Assembly (NCBI GenBank): GCA_034620365.1
Contig: JAQGEQ010000084.1
Span: forward strand, 2,542,001-2,606,000
Origin: Pegea sp. RAD2-039
Lineage: Eukaryota; Chordata; Thaliacea; Salpida; Salpidae
Direction of reading: 5' to 3'
DNA: 64,000 nt
Shown here in pieces: positions 33,075 through 45,608 of the stretch. The position numbers and the translations under genes were made by a program. The stretch's first letter is position 1. Each line of letters opens with the position of its first letter. Below the pieces are notes generated by a model, which worked only from the letters and a program-made list of their open reading frames with translations, was not told the origin of the DNA and did not search any database.

Positions 33075-36042
33075 ATGTTTCCGTTTTCGATATCACTGCT
33101 AACTCTATTGTTCTGTACAAATATAGTAGCAAGTCATGATACTATATCTCAAGTAATTGAAGTTCAAGATGATAGTTGGAAGAATCTTTTAGAAGGAGAG
33201 TGGGTTATTAGATTGTAAGTAATTTGTTTTAATTGTTTTATAAATAAAATTTACTCTAACTGCAAAATCGTCTCAAAGTGATTAGAAATTATTGTTTAAT
33301 ATTTACATTCTAAGCATATTTCTTGTTTCAATATTTAATTCCTTTTGATAAATGTAATTAAACCTAAATAAAAGTTTTATACAAAAATTCTATAAATTAG
33401 AGTCATTCAATAATGTTTTATGTAATTAAATATTTAAACTTCTGCTAAGGAACCAAACAATGTTTCTTTGTGTCTAAATTATAATTATTATAATTTAAAT
33501 TATAATTTAGGTTTTGTATAATGTTTTTGAATTAATTTATCTTCTAAAATTTTAATATTTTTTATAGTTTATCTTTATAGATGTTTACTTCTAAATGATT
33601 ATTTTTGTAGTTATGCTCCTTGGTGCCCAGCATGTAAAGCAAGTGAATCTGATTATGAAAAGTTTTCAAAGTTTTCTAAAGATTTAAAAATTAAAGTTGC
33701 AAATGTTGATGTAACCCAGCAGCCAGGTTTCTATTTTTAATTAATGAAGACATTTTTGATTAAGTTTAAAACAAATTAATATTTTTAATAATTTTTTTGT
33801 TGTTAAGTCAAAAACATAAACACTTTTCCAGATTTAATTTTATATTTTCTTAAATTTTGATTTTTAAAAGCTTGCCATTTAAATTACAACTAAATGTTTT
33901 ATCATTGTAGGTTTAAGTGGACGTTTCATAATTACTTCTTTACCTACATTCTATCAGTAAGTCTGATGAATTTTTATAAATGTTTTGTATCTTTGATTTA
34001 TAATGATTCATATCTAAGTCAATCTATAATTACTTTTTAGATAATGATTTGGTTGAATTTTTAGATGTTGGTTTCTTGTTGAAGTAATATTCTATCTTCT
34101 TATAAACCAGAAATTATTTATAATTTTAAATATGTTTTGAATTTTATACTTTAGAACATAAATGGTTAATTTTACATTTATAGATATCAAAGCTTTTTAC
34201 TAACTATGATTTATTCTTTATCTGAAACTATTTTTATTAAATTATTTAATATTTTTTAATTTATAGTTTTTCCCAAGTTTTAATCAAAACCAGATTTATT
34301 ATTTTATTTATTAAGTATGAATTTATCATATTTACAATTGTTTGGTTTTCAAGAAGCAAACTTAATCTGATTATTTCAAAATTTAATTGGTTTAGATTTT
34401 ATTTTTAACTACATTTACTTCATTATTAGTTATGAAATTTTTGTTGAAGGTAATAATTATAAAAATTGTTTGTTTTTTTTTTACTTCATTTATAACAATA
34501 AACTGTGAATAAGTTATTTTTAGGATATTGCAAACAAGTAAGTATCACAATTCTACTCAATACTTTAATAATATTTGATATCAAAAAAGGAGAAAAAACA
34601 CCAATTAAAATTTAATTCATTATATTAAAATAGTTTATTAATTAATTAATTAAATATTTTATTATTTTTATTATCCTATTAATTTATTAAAATTAATTAC
34701 TGGAGACGTTTTATAAATTATTTTATGCTATAATTTGTATTTTTAGTGCTAAAGAAGGAGTGTTTAGACGTTATAATGGACAGAGAACTTCTACTGCTTT
34801 TCGAGAATATATTTTTAGGAAAGAATGGGAAGAAACCGACCCAATTTCCTGGTTTAGGAGTCCAAACTCCATACCGTGAGCTGTTTTTTACTATTTCTCA
34901 AACATCAGAATTTGTTTTGATTATTTTTGTTGTTATATTAATGCAAATATTTTGATGAGGTTGCTTGTTTAAGTAGTTAGTTTTTCATTGTGATGCAAAG
35001 TAAACATATGTAGCTTATTTTTTTAAACAACTGCTTCATCTTTAATATTTAATCTGATTTTTTAATTACAGGATGACTCTCATGTCTTACCTTTTTAAAG
35101 TTTCTGTTGCTATGAAGGTAAGTTTTCTTTATTCATTAACCTATAAGCTTTATATCATAAAGTTACCAATAAGGTTACGAGCCAACTAAAGAAATGTATA
35201 ATTCAATCAAATCTTAATATGTTGTAATTAGAATATTTTATATCAAGATTCGACCTATAACAAATCAAGCTCTAATATTTTGTACAAATCTTTTACACTT
35301 TTAATTTATTCATAAAAATTAACGTCAAACTATCTTCAAAGGATTTACATGACACCATTACTGTCACCTACCAACTACCAGCCTGGGTGTCCTATTTGTT
35401 TTTTGGAGTGGCAACCATTAGCCTTGGATTGATGCTTGGAATGGTGAGTGGGACTAAAAGCTAAGTGTCTTTCTAATAGATATTATCGTCTCAGATTTTC
35501 ATTTTGATTATTGACGCAGTCTACCCCTGTGATCGTGTTGAAAAGCAAACAGAGTCCTCAGCTGTTGACAAATGTCGGTTTGTTGGTTTCTTACCGATGG
35601 CTACTGACTCATGTACTGATTGATAGGTTCAGAAGAGGAGGAAGAAGAAGAAGAAGAAAATGAAGATGAAGTATCTTCAGAAGTCACAGAGTCTGAAAAT
35701 GATGCAATAGAAGATCAAAAAGATCTTGAAGTAGAAGTAGAAGAGGACACACAATCACAAGTTCAGATTCGAATTTTAATCTGTAGAATTTAATTGATGA
35801 ATTTTTAGGATTCTCAAGAATCATCCCAAACTCCAAAAGGTTGGGAACAAATTACTGAGAAAGATGTTGTAGAGGCAGAATCAGATGAAGCGGTCAGAAA
35901 ACGAACTGTCAAAATCGTCAAACCTGAAGAATCTGAAGAAACAAATGAATGTCTTACTGAAGAGGTGAACGAAAAAGTTGAAGAAAACCAAGAAACTGAG
36001 ATGTTGTCAGCTGGAGATTGTGATCATCCTAAAGCTGATTAA
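33075..36042 (+). CDS. TMX1: thioredoxin-related transmembrane protein 1
   Basis: ER membrane protein-disulfide isomerase family. Nine exons with consistent phases give 341 residues: 33075-33214, 33611-33726, 33911-33956, 34747-34875, 35072-35117, 35342-35443, 35495-35573, 35627-35760 and 35809-36042. Domains: a signal peptide (about 1-25); a thioredoxin fold with active site FYAPWCPAC, whose CPAC pair is characteristic of TMX1; the cis-proline loop in RFIITSLPTFYH; KEWEETDPISWF; then a hydrophobic stretch (SYLFFGVATISLGLMLGM with IFILII) forming the membrane anchor; and a long very acidic cytosolic tail. Human TMX1 is 280 residues, and the tail accounts for the extra length. AATAAA lies at 36260-36265. 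Confidence 0.95.
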
Positions 36043-36640
36043 TTCCTCTTTAACTGCCTATTCCTCGCTGTTTATTTTTTGCATGTGAGATAGACTTGAT
36101 TTTGTTTTCAGTTTTAATTTATTACAAATGAATTTCCGAGCTTTTCAACAAAATCTCATTTATCAACTTTGTTTAATTTTTTTCTGATGTATTCTAATTT
36201 AAGATTTTTCTATATTGATAATTTCACAAGTTGTTTGTTGCGACTTAAGTTTAACCGCTAATAAACGAAAAAGTTTTATTCGTTGCTTCAATCATTGTAA
36301 AGGCTTCTTAATTGTTCACTTCACATTCTTAAATTTCATTTGATGAAAATTATTTTTTTAAATTAAGCAATCATCATCCCCCCCCTTGTAGTGAGCTGTT
36401 GTTATTATTGAGGTGACAGATTGCTGAGCAAGCGATAAAACTGTTTGGAAACTCTAGTTCTAAAAATATGTTAATTTTTTTGCTGAAACCTCAAAATAAT
36501 TGTTCTGAATTTCTATCAAACTGCTGCAAACTCTTTTGAACTACAAAAACACCAATTCGGTTAGGTTTAAATCAGCTAACAGCTTTGAATAACAACTAAT
36601 GTTTTGAAGATTACATTTTTAATTTTTGTGGTTTACATCA
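36043..36640. other. 3' flank of TMX1
   Basis: Contains the TMX1 poly(A) signal at 36260-36265 and a run of nine or so C residues near 36380. No gene is seen. Confidence 0.4.
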
Positions 36641-36644
36641 GTAT

Positions 36645-36965
36645 ATGAGGCCTACTTCGGCCGAAAACGGCCATATGCTAAACAGGTGTTAGAATTGTTG
36701 CCGTGCAAATGTACCCAATACCTCACCGAGTGCGATACAAATATGCGAGTGAAGGTTAGGTTGTGAAGGTTCCTGCTATTATCAAACACTCTAATATGAT
36801 ATGATCGATGGTATCTGCTTTAGTTTTAAACATTCTGCATTTGTCGTTTTGACTGTTTTTTGCTTGGAATCATTGACCTTGTGCCGCTGCAACAACTCCT
36901 ACTTCTGCCTCAAGTCCTTCAATGCTAAGTCATTTATTCAAGATTACATTGACCTTCTTTTTATG
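36645..36965 (-). mobile_element. LINE remnant with CCHC-type motif
   Basis: The minus strand reads LSIEGLEAEVGVVAAAQGQ, then NDKCRMFKTKADTIDHIIL followed by EC. This is the decayed form of the Q-D-Q ... CRxC...ETIDHI...C zinc-knuckle region found near the C-terminus of many reverse-transcriptase polyproteins. Stops interrupt it. Its distal end shares 'aggcctacttcggccgaaaa' with repeat family A near 6662, suggesting that family A may be the 3' end of the same element type. Confidence 0.6.
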
Positions 36966-37600
36966 AATTAGCCTGAAGTGATTTTTCCTCTAAGCGTTCG
37001 CTCCAAACTTGTTTAAGATGATTTTTTTTGCAACATTTTTTTGATGTTTAGAAATTTCTGCTGATAATTTGCTACTTTTTCAGTGACTTTTGGCGGTTTT
37101 AATTCTTTTCTAAACTCCTATTTTTCTAATAATAGATTATTTCTCCTTACTTTTATCATGCTTGTAGGCCAGGCCTATAATCTAGTCATGAGATGATTCC
37201 AAGTAATTTTTCAAGTGAATTGTTACGTATTTTCCCTGTTTAGTATCATTTTAAGACCTTCAGATCTTTTTATGAAGAGACGGTCAGCATTTTTGTTTCG
37301 GTGGTGCAGCTGTTTTATTATCCCAATATTACTTAGCTTTGTGTTCCCTTTTTTAACTTCAATTAATCTTTAGTTGATGATATTTAAACTATACATCACT
37401 ACGTATTGAAGGCTTGAACGTCATTCTTTGAACTGAATTTTATTAAATATATATTTTGTCCAAATACTTCTCAGTCTTTCCTTCGTTTCTGATATCCACA
37501 CTACCTGATGTGTGGGGTAGTGATCGCTAAATCTTGTAGCAATTGATCTTTTCTGATATATGTTTTACGATTTAAGAAATTCCCTGAATTTTGCATCAAG
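36966..37600. other. AT-rich region between LINE remnants
   Basis: Probably further decayed transposon sequence on the minus strand, upstream of the CCHC remnant (a short VWSERLEEKSL-like stretch near 37000). No intact frame is present. Confidence 0.35.
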
Positions 37601-37619
37601 TTGGTTTTGAAGTTTTGGT

Positions 37620-38077
37620 GACAAAAATAAGATTTTTCTCATCCTATGAAGGTTACCAGCCTCTTACTACTATATAAAACCATTAAAGGTTTATCTCATT
37701 CGCAAATTTGATGATTTCTTAAAAGATTGCAATCTTTCGTACGTCTTAAGAAGTTCACCATTCAAAAATAACAAACTCAGCAACTTAAATGTCTCCCAGT
37801 GAAGTAACAGTGTCTTCAATAGAGTAGTGGAGGTTTGGAATCTTCTTTCGGACTCTATCACTACATGAAAACCCATCATCTCTTAAAAATGAGTTTAAAA
37901 ATATGGCTTCGTTAGCAAGTGATATACAAAACTGCCAGTTTCCTTCAATTAATTTGTATTTTTGCTGAACTGTGATGGCCTTTTCATAATCTTCCTGTTC
38001 ATATTACTTCATGACCACTATAAGAGTTGTAGAGTCAGTCACTCACAGCCATAAGTTGAATAAAATAAATAAATGAA
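37620..38077 (+). mobile_element. degraded LINE 3' end
   Basis: The plus strand, read with frameshifts, gives YKTIKGLSH, FDDFLKDCNLSYVLR and VFNRVVEVWNLLSDSIT, the same C-terminal RT features (IIHNLIDLQFDDFF, TWNNLLSEIV) as the element at 11700-12772. It ends in a similar AATAAAATAAATAAATG tail near 38075. It is older and heavily decayed. Confidence 0.65.
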
Positions 38078-38322
38078 AGTTTACTAAACAATAATTTGAT
38101 AATTATCAAACTTACAATTTACAAATTATTCATTTTTTAAATTTTATTTTTTAAATAAATAGCTTCATAAGCACAACTAAAAAAACAAACGCAGTGATGA
38201 CAAAAAGATCGAGAAAAATTAAAAATTTAAACCATTAAGCACAATAAATACCAAAAATACATAGAAAAAATATTCAAGAAATAATATTTCAATTTAATAT
38301 TTTGATAGAAGTAAAAAAAAAA

Positions 38323-39321
38323 TTATTTATTAATGAGCAAGTTTTTTCTAAACTTTAAAAATACTTTTCTACTATTAATAGCTTCTTGTATCCACAAAAG
38401 CTCCATTAGTAAACTTTCTTGCTCTTTTAGCATCTCATTTTTAGTTAAAGAACTCTTTAAATTGTCCTGATTTACTGAAGAATTGGTTTCTTGACTCATA
38501 TCTTGACTAATTTCATGATGAACTGAACAAAAATATTTTCAAGTTTATTAAAAGTACTTTATATCAATTTGAAAAGCACAATTAAGTTTTACAAACCAAG
38601 ATTTAGTAAAGTTTAAAGAAATAAAAATGTTGTAAATCAAAGATAAACTAATTCTATTCAACACGTGGCTGCAAATAACAAATTATATAGCTCTTATAGC
38701 GAACATATGACTGCAAAGAGGTAATGAAAAGGTCTTAAGTACCACAGCTTAACATAAATAATGTATAAAAAAGAACTATTACAAAAATATGAGCAAGTAA
38801 TTATTAAAAATAATAAATTGTTCTTTTTTTAAAGCTATCATGATGAAGTACAACAAATTCAATGGAAATTTGGTGATATAGAATCAATAAACTTTGTTAA
38901 AAGTATAAAGCAAACTTATTAAAAGATTATATCAATAATTTTTATGTTAGATCAAATTTAAGGTAACATTGAAAGTAACACATACCTGGCAGAATATCAT
39001 TTGAATCAGTTGAAGATTTATTGAATTTAGAAGAGAGTAGGCATCTGCTTTTCAAAAAGTTGCTATATGGAAATAAAGAGGGATTTGGTGTTTGACCATC
39101 AATTGTAACACAAAAATCTTCAAATTCAGCCTTGATATTGTTCAGTGATCTTCTAGTTCTGATTCCTCTCCAGACTTTCTAAATGTTTCAAGTTAGTTTA
39201 TATAAGTACTGAATACAAATAAATATAATTATATTTTATATGATATAAAATATAAAACTTTAAAAGAAATATAAAAAGCTGTTACTTGTATATTGATTGC
39301 TGCAAGCTGTTCATCAACCAT
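38323..39321 (-). CDS. IQCC: IQ motif-containing protein C-like (IQCC)
   Basis: A small three-exon gene: 39286-39321, 38986-39178 and 38323-38522 (142 residues, phases consistent). It begins MVDEQLAAINIQ, then KVWRGIRTRRSLNNI, forming an IQ motif (predicted calmodulin binding) across the first splice junction, followed by AEFEDF. The last exon carries LLMELLWIQEAINSRKVFL, which matches the MELLWLQQAINSRKEYLLL motif I recall from vertebrate IQCC. Vertebrate IQCC is much longer; this version is essentially the two conserved motifs. No exon is long enough to stand out as an open frame. Function of the family is poorly known. The orthology call rests on these two motifs. Confidence 0.75.
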
Positions 39322-40805
39322 AGTTCAAAAAATGTTGGTGCCTGTTATAGAATAACATTTTTAGTTTTATTATGTATAATTATATATAATTAGGATTAAC
39401 ATATTAAATATACATTTTAAGTTATATATATTTGCAAACTACAAAAAATGAAATTTAAATTACAAAATATACATAAAATTTCATAATAATTTTATTTTAG
39501 TAAAATATTTTAGTAACTATTCAATCTTTCTAACACAAGCCAACAATATAAAACAATGTTTAAGTAAGTTGCATTTACATTACAAACAATATAAAATAAA
39601 TTATTTAAAATTCAAGTAAATGTGATATACAAGCATATGATTTTATTGGAAAATCAACAAAACTGTTTTTATTCAAATTTTTTAATGAATAATATTGAAA
39701 TCACGTCGTTTTCAGCGTTTTTTACATTTATTGTAAGCTTTCTTATTTTGCAAACTAAATATTATCAACAAGTAACGACAAAACTGTAGCATTATTTCAA
39801 ACTTTTCGAATTAAAGCCAAAAACGTTAATTTAGGTTCAGTCAATTTAAATGTTGTGTATAAGTTACTCTATAAAAGTGACTTAAAACTTTAACAGGCTG
39901 ACATTGATTTAGACTCTATCCTGTTTTCTAAAAAAATGCATGAATAAATATGACTCAAACATTTTATTTATAGTCGACAAACATTACTAAATAAATGGTC
40001 ATCGTATTCAAGCTTTAAGTCTGTGCTTGGCTGCGAGTGACCAATTCAACAGGTCTTACAGCGGACAAAAACCAAATATTACAAACAAAGAGAAAATTGA
40101 AAGATCTTAGATGTATCACTATCTAAGATTTATACAAAAAGAATACAAACACGTAGAGGTATGGGTAAAACGAAATGTAGAAGATAAGTCAGAATTTTCT
40201 GTGAAATGATCAATTCAAAGATTCGGCAGAGGCTACAGGTAGAAGAAATTGGTTGGTAATTAAGTGTTTATTTTTGTCTTCCGTTTTATAAACTGATATA
40301 ATGATGAAGCTCTTCTATTGTGAGGACATTACAGACTGTATTATTGAATAGCTAGATCTCTTAATGTAGTAGAAAGGATTCCTTTTTCAAGTGCACGAGT
40401 TAATTTTTCCTTGATGTTGTGGATGGAAGTGAAGATTTAAAAACCAGTGATAACAAAGTTGTCAATAAGATTTGATTTTTTCGCTATAAGAATTTTCTTT
40501 TTACAGTCGCAGTCGTTTGTCAAAAGTCATTTTGAAAGGTTTGGTTGAAAAGTTCAGCTCTTTAAAAATCACTGAGATAAAAAATTTTCATTTTCATCAA
40601 TAAGGGCTGATCTGGAGTTTACTTTCGATTTAAGAAATCTATAAAATTTACGTGATGAACTGCTGTCCCAAATTTTACTTTAACCATAGTTATGCCACTT
40701 ATCAAATTCCAAGTTATAATTTTTACATTTGAAAATGTATTTTGCTTTTTATGAGTTTTCTACTTAAGATTTTTTGTATAAGAGATGCTTTTTATTTAAC
40801 AAATT
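39322..40805. other. intergenic DNA with a fragment of the lectin repeat
   Basis: AT-rich, no gene seen. At about 39974-40016 'acaaacattactaaataaat' and 'ggtcatcgtatt' closely match the inner end of the lectin inverted repeat (43357-43388, and the mirror image near 42345-42378), so a short third copy is present. Confidence 0.5.
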
Positions 40806-41436
40806 TATAAATACCTGTATTAGTATCTTATCATTTACTTTTATTAACAAAAGTTTAACAAAAGTTTAACAAAATACATTTCAAAAAGCCCTGCAATTAA
40901 ATTTCAAACAATTCCTTAAATATCGCAAATATATGGTTTGCTGGACATTAATTAAATAATATCAACTTCTTGAAATATTAACTTTAAACACAATATCTCT
41001 CAAAACATACAAATTTGAAATTTTTTTTTGTAAGGTTTAATCAACTGAAACACATCTTACTGTGAAAAGGTTTTTCTTCTATTTTTACTGCTGTGATTGA
41101 TGCAAGATTATCTAGATGTCTTAGATTGACTTTTTATCAGATTATATTTTGCTCTAAATAAGAAAAATATCGACTAGCTTTCAAATAACTTTTATAGGTT
41201 TCAAATCAAAATCACTTTTTAATTTACTTTAATTAGTTTTGATTAAAATATTTTAGATGAAATATTCTATGATTATAATTTTGAATAATTACAGGAATCT
41301 TTTAAGACTTTAACACGCTCAGTTATTTCTGAAGATTATTTATTTCAATCATTTCACGAAGGAACAGTTTGAAAAATCAAATTAATCAATTGATTTTGCT
41401 GAGAGCAAATACTGATCAGAATTTTCAATTAGAAGA

Positions 41437-42040
41437 TTACATTTCTTGTTGACAGACGGGAGTTAGATTTGCTTCTAATGGATGGTTCAGAAAACCATTG
41501 ATATCAGCAGTCGAGTCAATATGAACTTGCCATGCAACATACTTCCAATCTTTTTGATGTTTAAAAGGAAATCCAGGGAACCAAAAGTGATCCCAGGTAC
41601 TTTCACGACCATCCAAGAATGTCACTGTATCAGTCTGTAAAAAATCATCAAGTTTAAATGAAAATTCTAAAGTTATCTTGTTACCAACCTCTCCGTCATA
41701 GTTAGCTCCTACCCAAAAAACTCCGTCAGTTTTTCCTTGGGATGTGATTTCCTTTCCTAAATGTGATTCGATGGCTCTATAACAATCTTCACTTTCGATA
41801 TATGCAAGATGTGCTCCGCTATCTTGACAAGAGTTGATAGCAACATCAAATTCATCCGCACGATTTAATGTGAAGAAACAAGATCCTTGATACATAACAC
41901 CGTTCATACAATCTGTTGAAGATTTCAAAGATTAATTTTTGTATCTGTCACTGTAAGAAGAAACACTTACTTGCATATGATTGTGGCTTACAGTTGACTA
42001 CAACTGCACAAGTTACTAATAAAAGTAGAGTTATTTTCAT
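41437..42040 (-). CDS. secreted C-type lectin domain protein, copy 1
   Basis: Two exons, 41971-42040 and 41437-41912, giving 181 residues. The first exon encodes a signal peptide (MKITLLLLVTCAVVVNC). The second encodes a single C-type lectin-like domain: cysteines at GSCFF and NSCQDSG, LAYIES, the FWVGANYDG core (equivalent to WIGL), and ADINGFLNHPLEANLTPVC near the end. The usual calcium-binding EPN/QPD and WND triplets are not evident, so calcium-dependent sugar binding cannot be assumed; the ligand is unknown. It is the mirror image of the copy at 43688-44291 and is transcribed away from it. Confidence 0.9.
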
Positions 42041-42386
42041 TGTTGTATTTTGAATATTTTGACTTAAACGATTCTTTCTGTAAAATAATAGTTTAATTTT
42101 TTTGAGCAATAAGGAAACTAGATGAAGATTAGTTTTTAGTAATAAAATTGCATAACTAAATTATTATGAATAATACAATAGTTCTAATTCTAATAACTAT
42201 TTAGTCAAAAGCCAACATTTTTACACTAACATATGTGGACAAATTGTATTTTATATATATAGTTAACGAGCAGGTTTTTATTTTCACATTAACAAGAATT
42301 CTTAGAATACTATCTTGTTTGCTTGGTCATTTTATGTTGCAATACGATGACCATTCATTTAGTATTGTTTGTTGATTATTAATAAA

Positions 42387-43345
42387 ATATCTGAGTTATT
42401 TTAGCTTCATAAGTAGTCTAAATTCTAAGATTGATGAGTTTTAAAAGATTCGTATTTGAATATTTCATTATAAAGAAATGTAAAATATTTTTTGTGGGTA
42501 ATTTAGATATAATGATTTATCCGTGAAAATTTGAAAAGAAATGTTTAGCACCAAAGCTTTGATGTTTAGATTAATATTTATCAAAAACAGTTTTGTCTTG
42601 AGTTTTTTATTTTAATCAATTTAGTTTTGCTTTTCCTTCTTTAAAGATTAATAAGAACTTTAATTACTTTATTTGACTTCGCAAGAGTATAAAGCAAATG
42701 TTTTCTTTGTCTTTGATAAAAGCTTCTAAGTATTGTAAATACTTGAAAATGGACAGACACAATTAACTTTAGATGTTTGTTGGTTGTACATGTGTTTATT
42801 TTCACAAGTTGATAATATCGAGCTACTCAGAAATTGTCTCGACAAAAACAAATATAGCATGAAATAATAAAATCAGATATTCACAGTATTTTAGTAACAT
42901 TAATTTAGGTTGTGATTTAAAATAAAAGTAAAAACAAAATTTATATTTGTTGGTAAACTTTTAAAAAAGTATTTCAAAATGTTATAATACTTTTTTTTAC
43001 AGGAAAATTTGCTAAAATTTTTTAGTTTTTCACCAAGTGTTTACAAAAACCATTTCAGTAGCTTATAGATATAATAAAAAAGTTTTTATTTAATAAATAT
43101 TTTCATAAATCTTCAAAAAATGTTCGAAGAAAACAATTTGACCTTTATATCAATTACTGCTCCAAATCATAGTTTGATGAAAAACCATATAGCTTACTGC
43201 GAAGAATGCTTGAAAATATCTTATTAGTAGAATAATAAAAGGCAAAAAGATAAAGATTATAACAAGATCTTAACAGAGTGTAAAAAATAATCGATTTAGA
43301 TATCTTATTATAGCTAACCTAAGATTAAAGTTTACAAAAATATTT
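42387..43345. promoter_or_regulatory. unique spacer between the lectin repeat arms
   Basis: About 960 bp of AT-rich DNA not shared between the arms. The two lectin genes diverge from this centre, so it may act as a shared regulatory region. No element was recognised. Confidence 0.4.
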
Positions 43346-43687
43346 TTAATAATCAACAAACAATACTAAATGAATGGTCATCGTATTGCAACATAAAATG
43401 ACCAAGCAAACAAGATAGTATTCTAAGAATTCTTGTTAATGTGAAAATAAAAACCTGCTCGTTAACTATATATATAAAATACAATTTGTCCACATATGTT
43501 AGTGTAAAAATGTTGGCTTTTGACAAAATAGTTATTAGAATTAGAACTATTGTATTATTCATAATAATTTAGTTATGCAATTTTATTACTAAAAACTAAT
43601 CTTCATCTAGTTTCCTTATTGCTAAAAAAAATTAAACTATTATTTTACAGAAAGAATCGTTTAAGTCAAAATATTCAAAATACAACA

Positions 43688-44291
43688 ATGAAAATAACTC
43701 TACTTTTATTAGTAACTTGTGCAGTTGTAGTCAACTGTAAGCCACAATCATATGCAAGTAAGTGTTTCTTCTTATAGTGACAGATACAAAAATTAATCTT
43801 TGAAATCTTCAACAGATTGTATGAACGGTGTTATGTATCAAGGATCTTGTTTCTTCACATTAAATCGTGCGGATGAATTTGATGTTGCTATCAACTCTTG
43901 TCAAGATAGCGGAGCACATCTTGCATATATCGAAAGTGAAGATTGTTATAGAGCCATCGAATCACATTTAGGAAAGGAAATCACATCCCAAGGAAAAACT
44001 GACGGAGTTTTTTGGGTAGGAGCTAACTATGACGGAGAGGTTGGTAACAAGATAACTTTAGAATTTTCATTTAAACTTGATGATTTTTTACAGACTGATA
44101 CAGTGACATTCTTGGATGGTCGTGAAAGTACCTGGGATCACTTTTGGTTCCCTGGATTTCCTTTTAAACATCAAAAAGATTGGAAGTATGTTGCATGGCA
44201 AGTTCATATTGACTCGACTGCTGATATCAATGGTTTTCTGAACCATCCATTAGAAGCAAATCTAACTCCTGTCTGTCAACAAGAAATGTAA
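43688..44291 (+). CDS. secreted C-type lectin domain protein, copy 2
   Basis: Two exons, 43688-43757 and 43816-44291, giving 181 residues identical in sequence to copy 1: signal peptide, then one C-type lectin-like domain. The 58-bp intron has good GT-AG sites in both copies. AATAAA follows at 44384-44389. Secreted single-domain lectins of this type are often linked to immunity or mucus in invertebrates; here that is only inference. Total identity of coding sequence beside diverged flanks points to gene conversion, recent duplication or strong constraint. Confidence 0.9.
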
Positions 44292-44885
44292 TCTTCTAAT
44301 TGAAAATTCTGATCAGTATTTGCTCTCAGCAAAATCAATTGATTAATTTGATTTTTCAAACTGTTCCTTCGTGAAATGATTGAAATAAATAATCTTCAGA
44401 AATAACTGAGCGTGTTAAAGTCTTCAAAGATTCCTGTAATTATTCAAAATTATAATGATAGAATATTTCATCTAAAATATTTTAATTAAAATAAATTAAA
44501 AAGTGATTTTGATTTGAAACCTATCAAAGTTATTTGAAAGCTAGTCAATATTTTTCTTATTTAGAACAAAATATAATCTGATAAGAAGTCAATCTAAGAC
44601 ATCCAGATAATCTTGCATCAATCGCAACAGTAAAAATAGAAGAAAAACCTTTTCACAGTAAGATGTGTTTCAGTTGATTAAACCTTACAAAAAAAAATTT
44701 CAAATTTGTATGTTTTAAGAGATATTGTGTTTAAAGTTAATATTTCAAGAAGTTGATATTATTTAATTAATGTCCAGCAAACCATATATTTGCGATATTT
44801 AAGGACTTTTTGAAATGTATTTTGTTAAACTTTTGTTAATATAAGTGATGAAAGTAAATGGCAAGATACTAATAGCGATATTTAG

Positions 44886-45608
44886 GATAGTTGTACTTTT
44901 ATCCATAATTAATTTTTCTGAAAATAGGATTAAACGTTATCTACTCTATTATGTGAAAAGTTTATCAAATTAAATACTGACCAATCAGATTTAGTGAAAC
45001 AAGTAAACCATGAAAACTATTTAGTACTATCTTGTGAAAGCAAACTTACAAAAAGTTTTTAATCTTTTGAGTTTAAATTCTGACCAGTATCTACTTTTAA
45101 TTGGTAGAATTATTTTATTAGATTGTTGATTCATAAATTGTTGAAATAAATATATAAATTTCACAAATGATTGAATGTTTTAAATTATTAAAAAAATATA
45201 AGTATTGAAAAGCTTATTATGTTTTTTATAAATCAAATCTAGAAAATACTGAACTTTGTGAGTTTTGTAAGTTTTTTGTTAGTTTGTTTATCTAGTGTTG
45301 GTTTAGTATATTTTTAAATTTGTGATTGAATTTGTTTAAAATAATTTAAAATTTCGATAATCGTTTTTTATACAACTTTTAATGTTTATCTGAAAAAAAT
45401 TCTTTGTTTGGATAAAATAAAGTCTGATGAAAACATTTGAAGAAATTTCAAGAGAACTTGACAAAAATCACAAAAATACAAATACACAAAAAAAAATTGG
45501 ATAAAGAATTACTTTAAAAGAAAAAAAACGTTATTCACATTTTGTTGATTCACATCACAACTATTTCATTTTTTCTTTTGAGATTTTATTTACAAGAAAC
45601 TGATTGAA
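44886..45608. other. AT-rich intergenic DNA, no gene seen
   Basis: It presumably holds the promoter of the gene starting at 45609. No element was recognised. Confidence 0.4.

Larger units (their letters stand above)
40810..44885. repeat. large inverted repeat (arms about 1.55 kb)
   Basis: The left arm (about 40810-42386) and the right arm (about 43346-44885) are reverse complements, separated by a unique spacer of about 960 bp. Over the 476-bp lectin second exon the arms encode identical proteins and I saw no base difference in the parts compared. In introns and flanks there are scattered substitutions (for example cttacagtg versus cttatagtg) and small indels. The outer ends fade near 'gcaagatactaata' and its mirror. 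This is a recent inverted duplication, unless it is an assembly artefact joining two haplotypes. Confidence 0.9.

Noticed and set aside
34746..34955. 69-codon plus-strand frame
   Set aside because: It is a shifted reading of TMX1 exon 4; the correct frame gives HAKEGVFRRYNG and continues in phase.
43353..43562. Minus-strand frame of 69 codons at the inner end of the inverted repeat
   Set aside because: Non-coding repeat-arm sequence; the frame has no domain and the composition of AT-rich noise.
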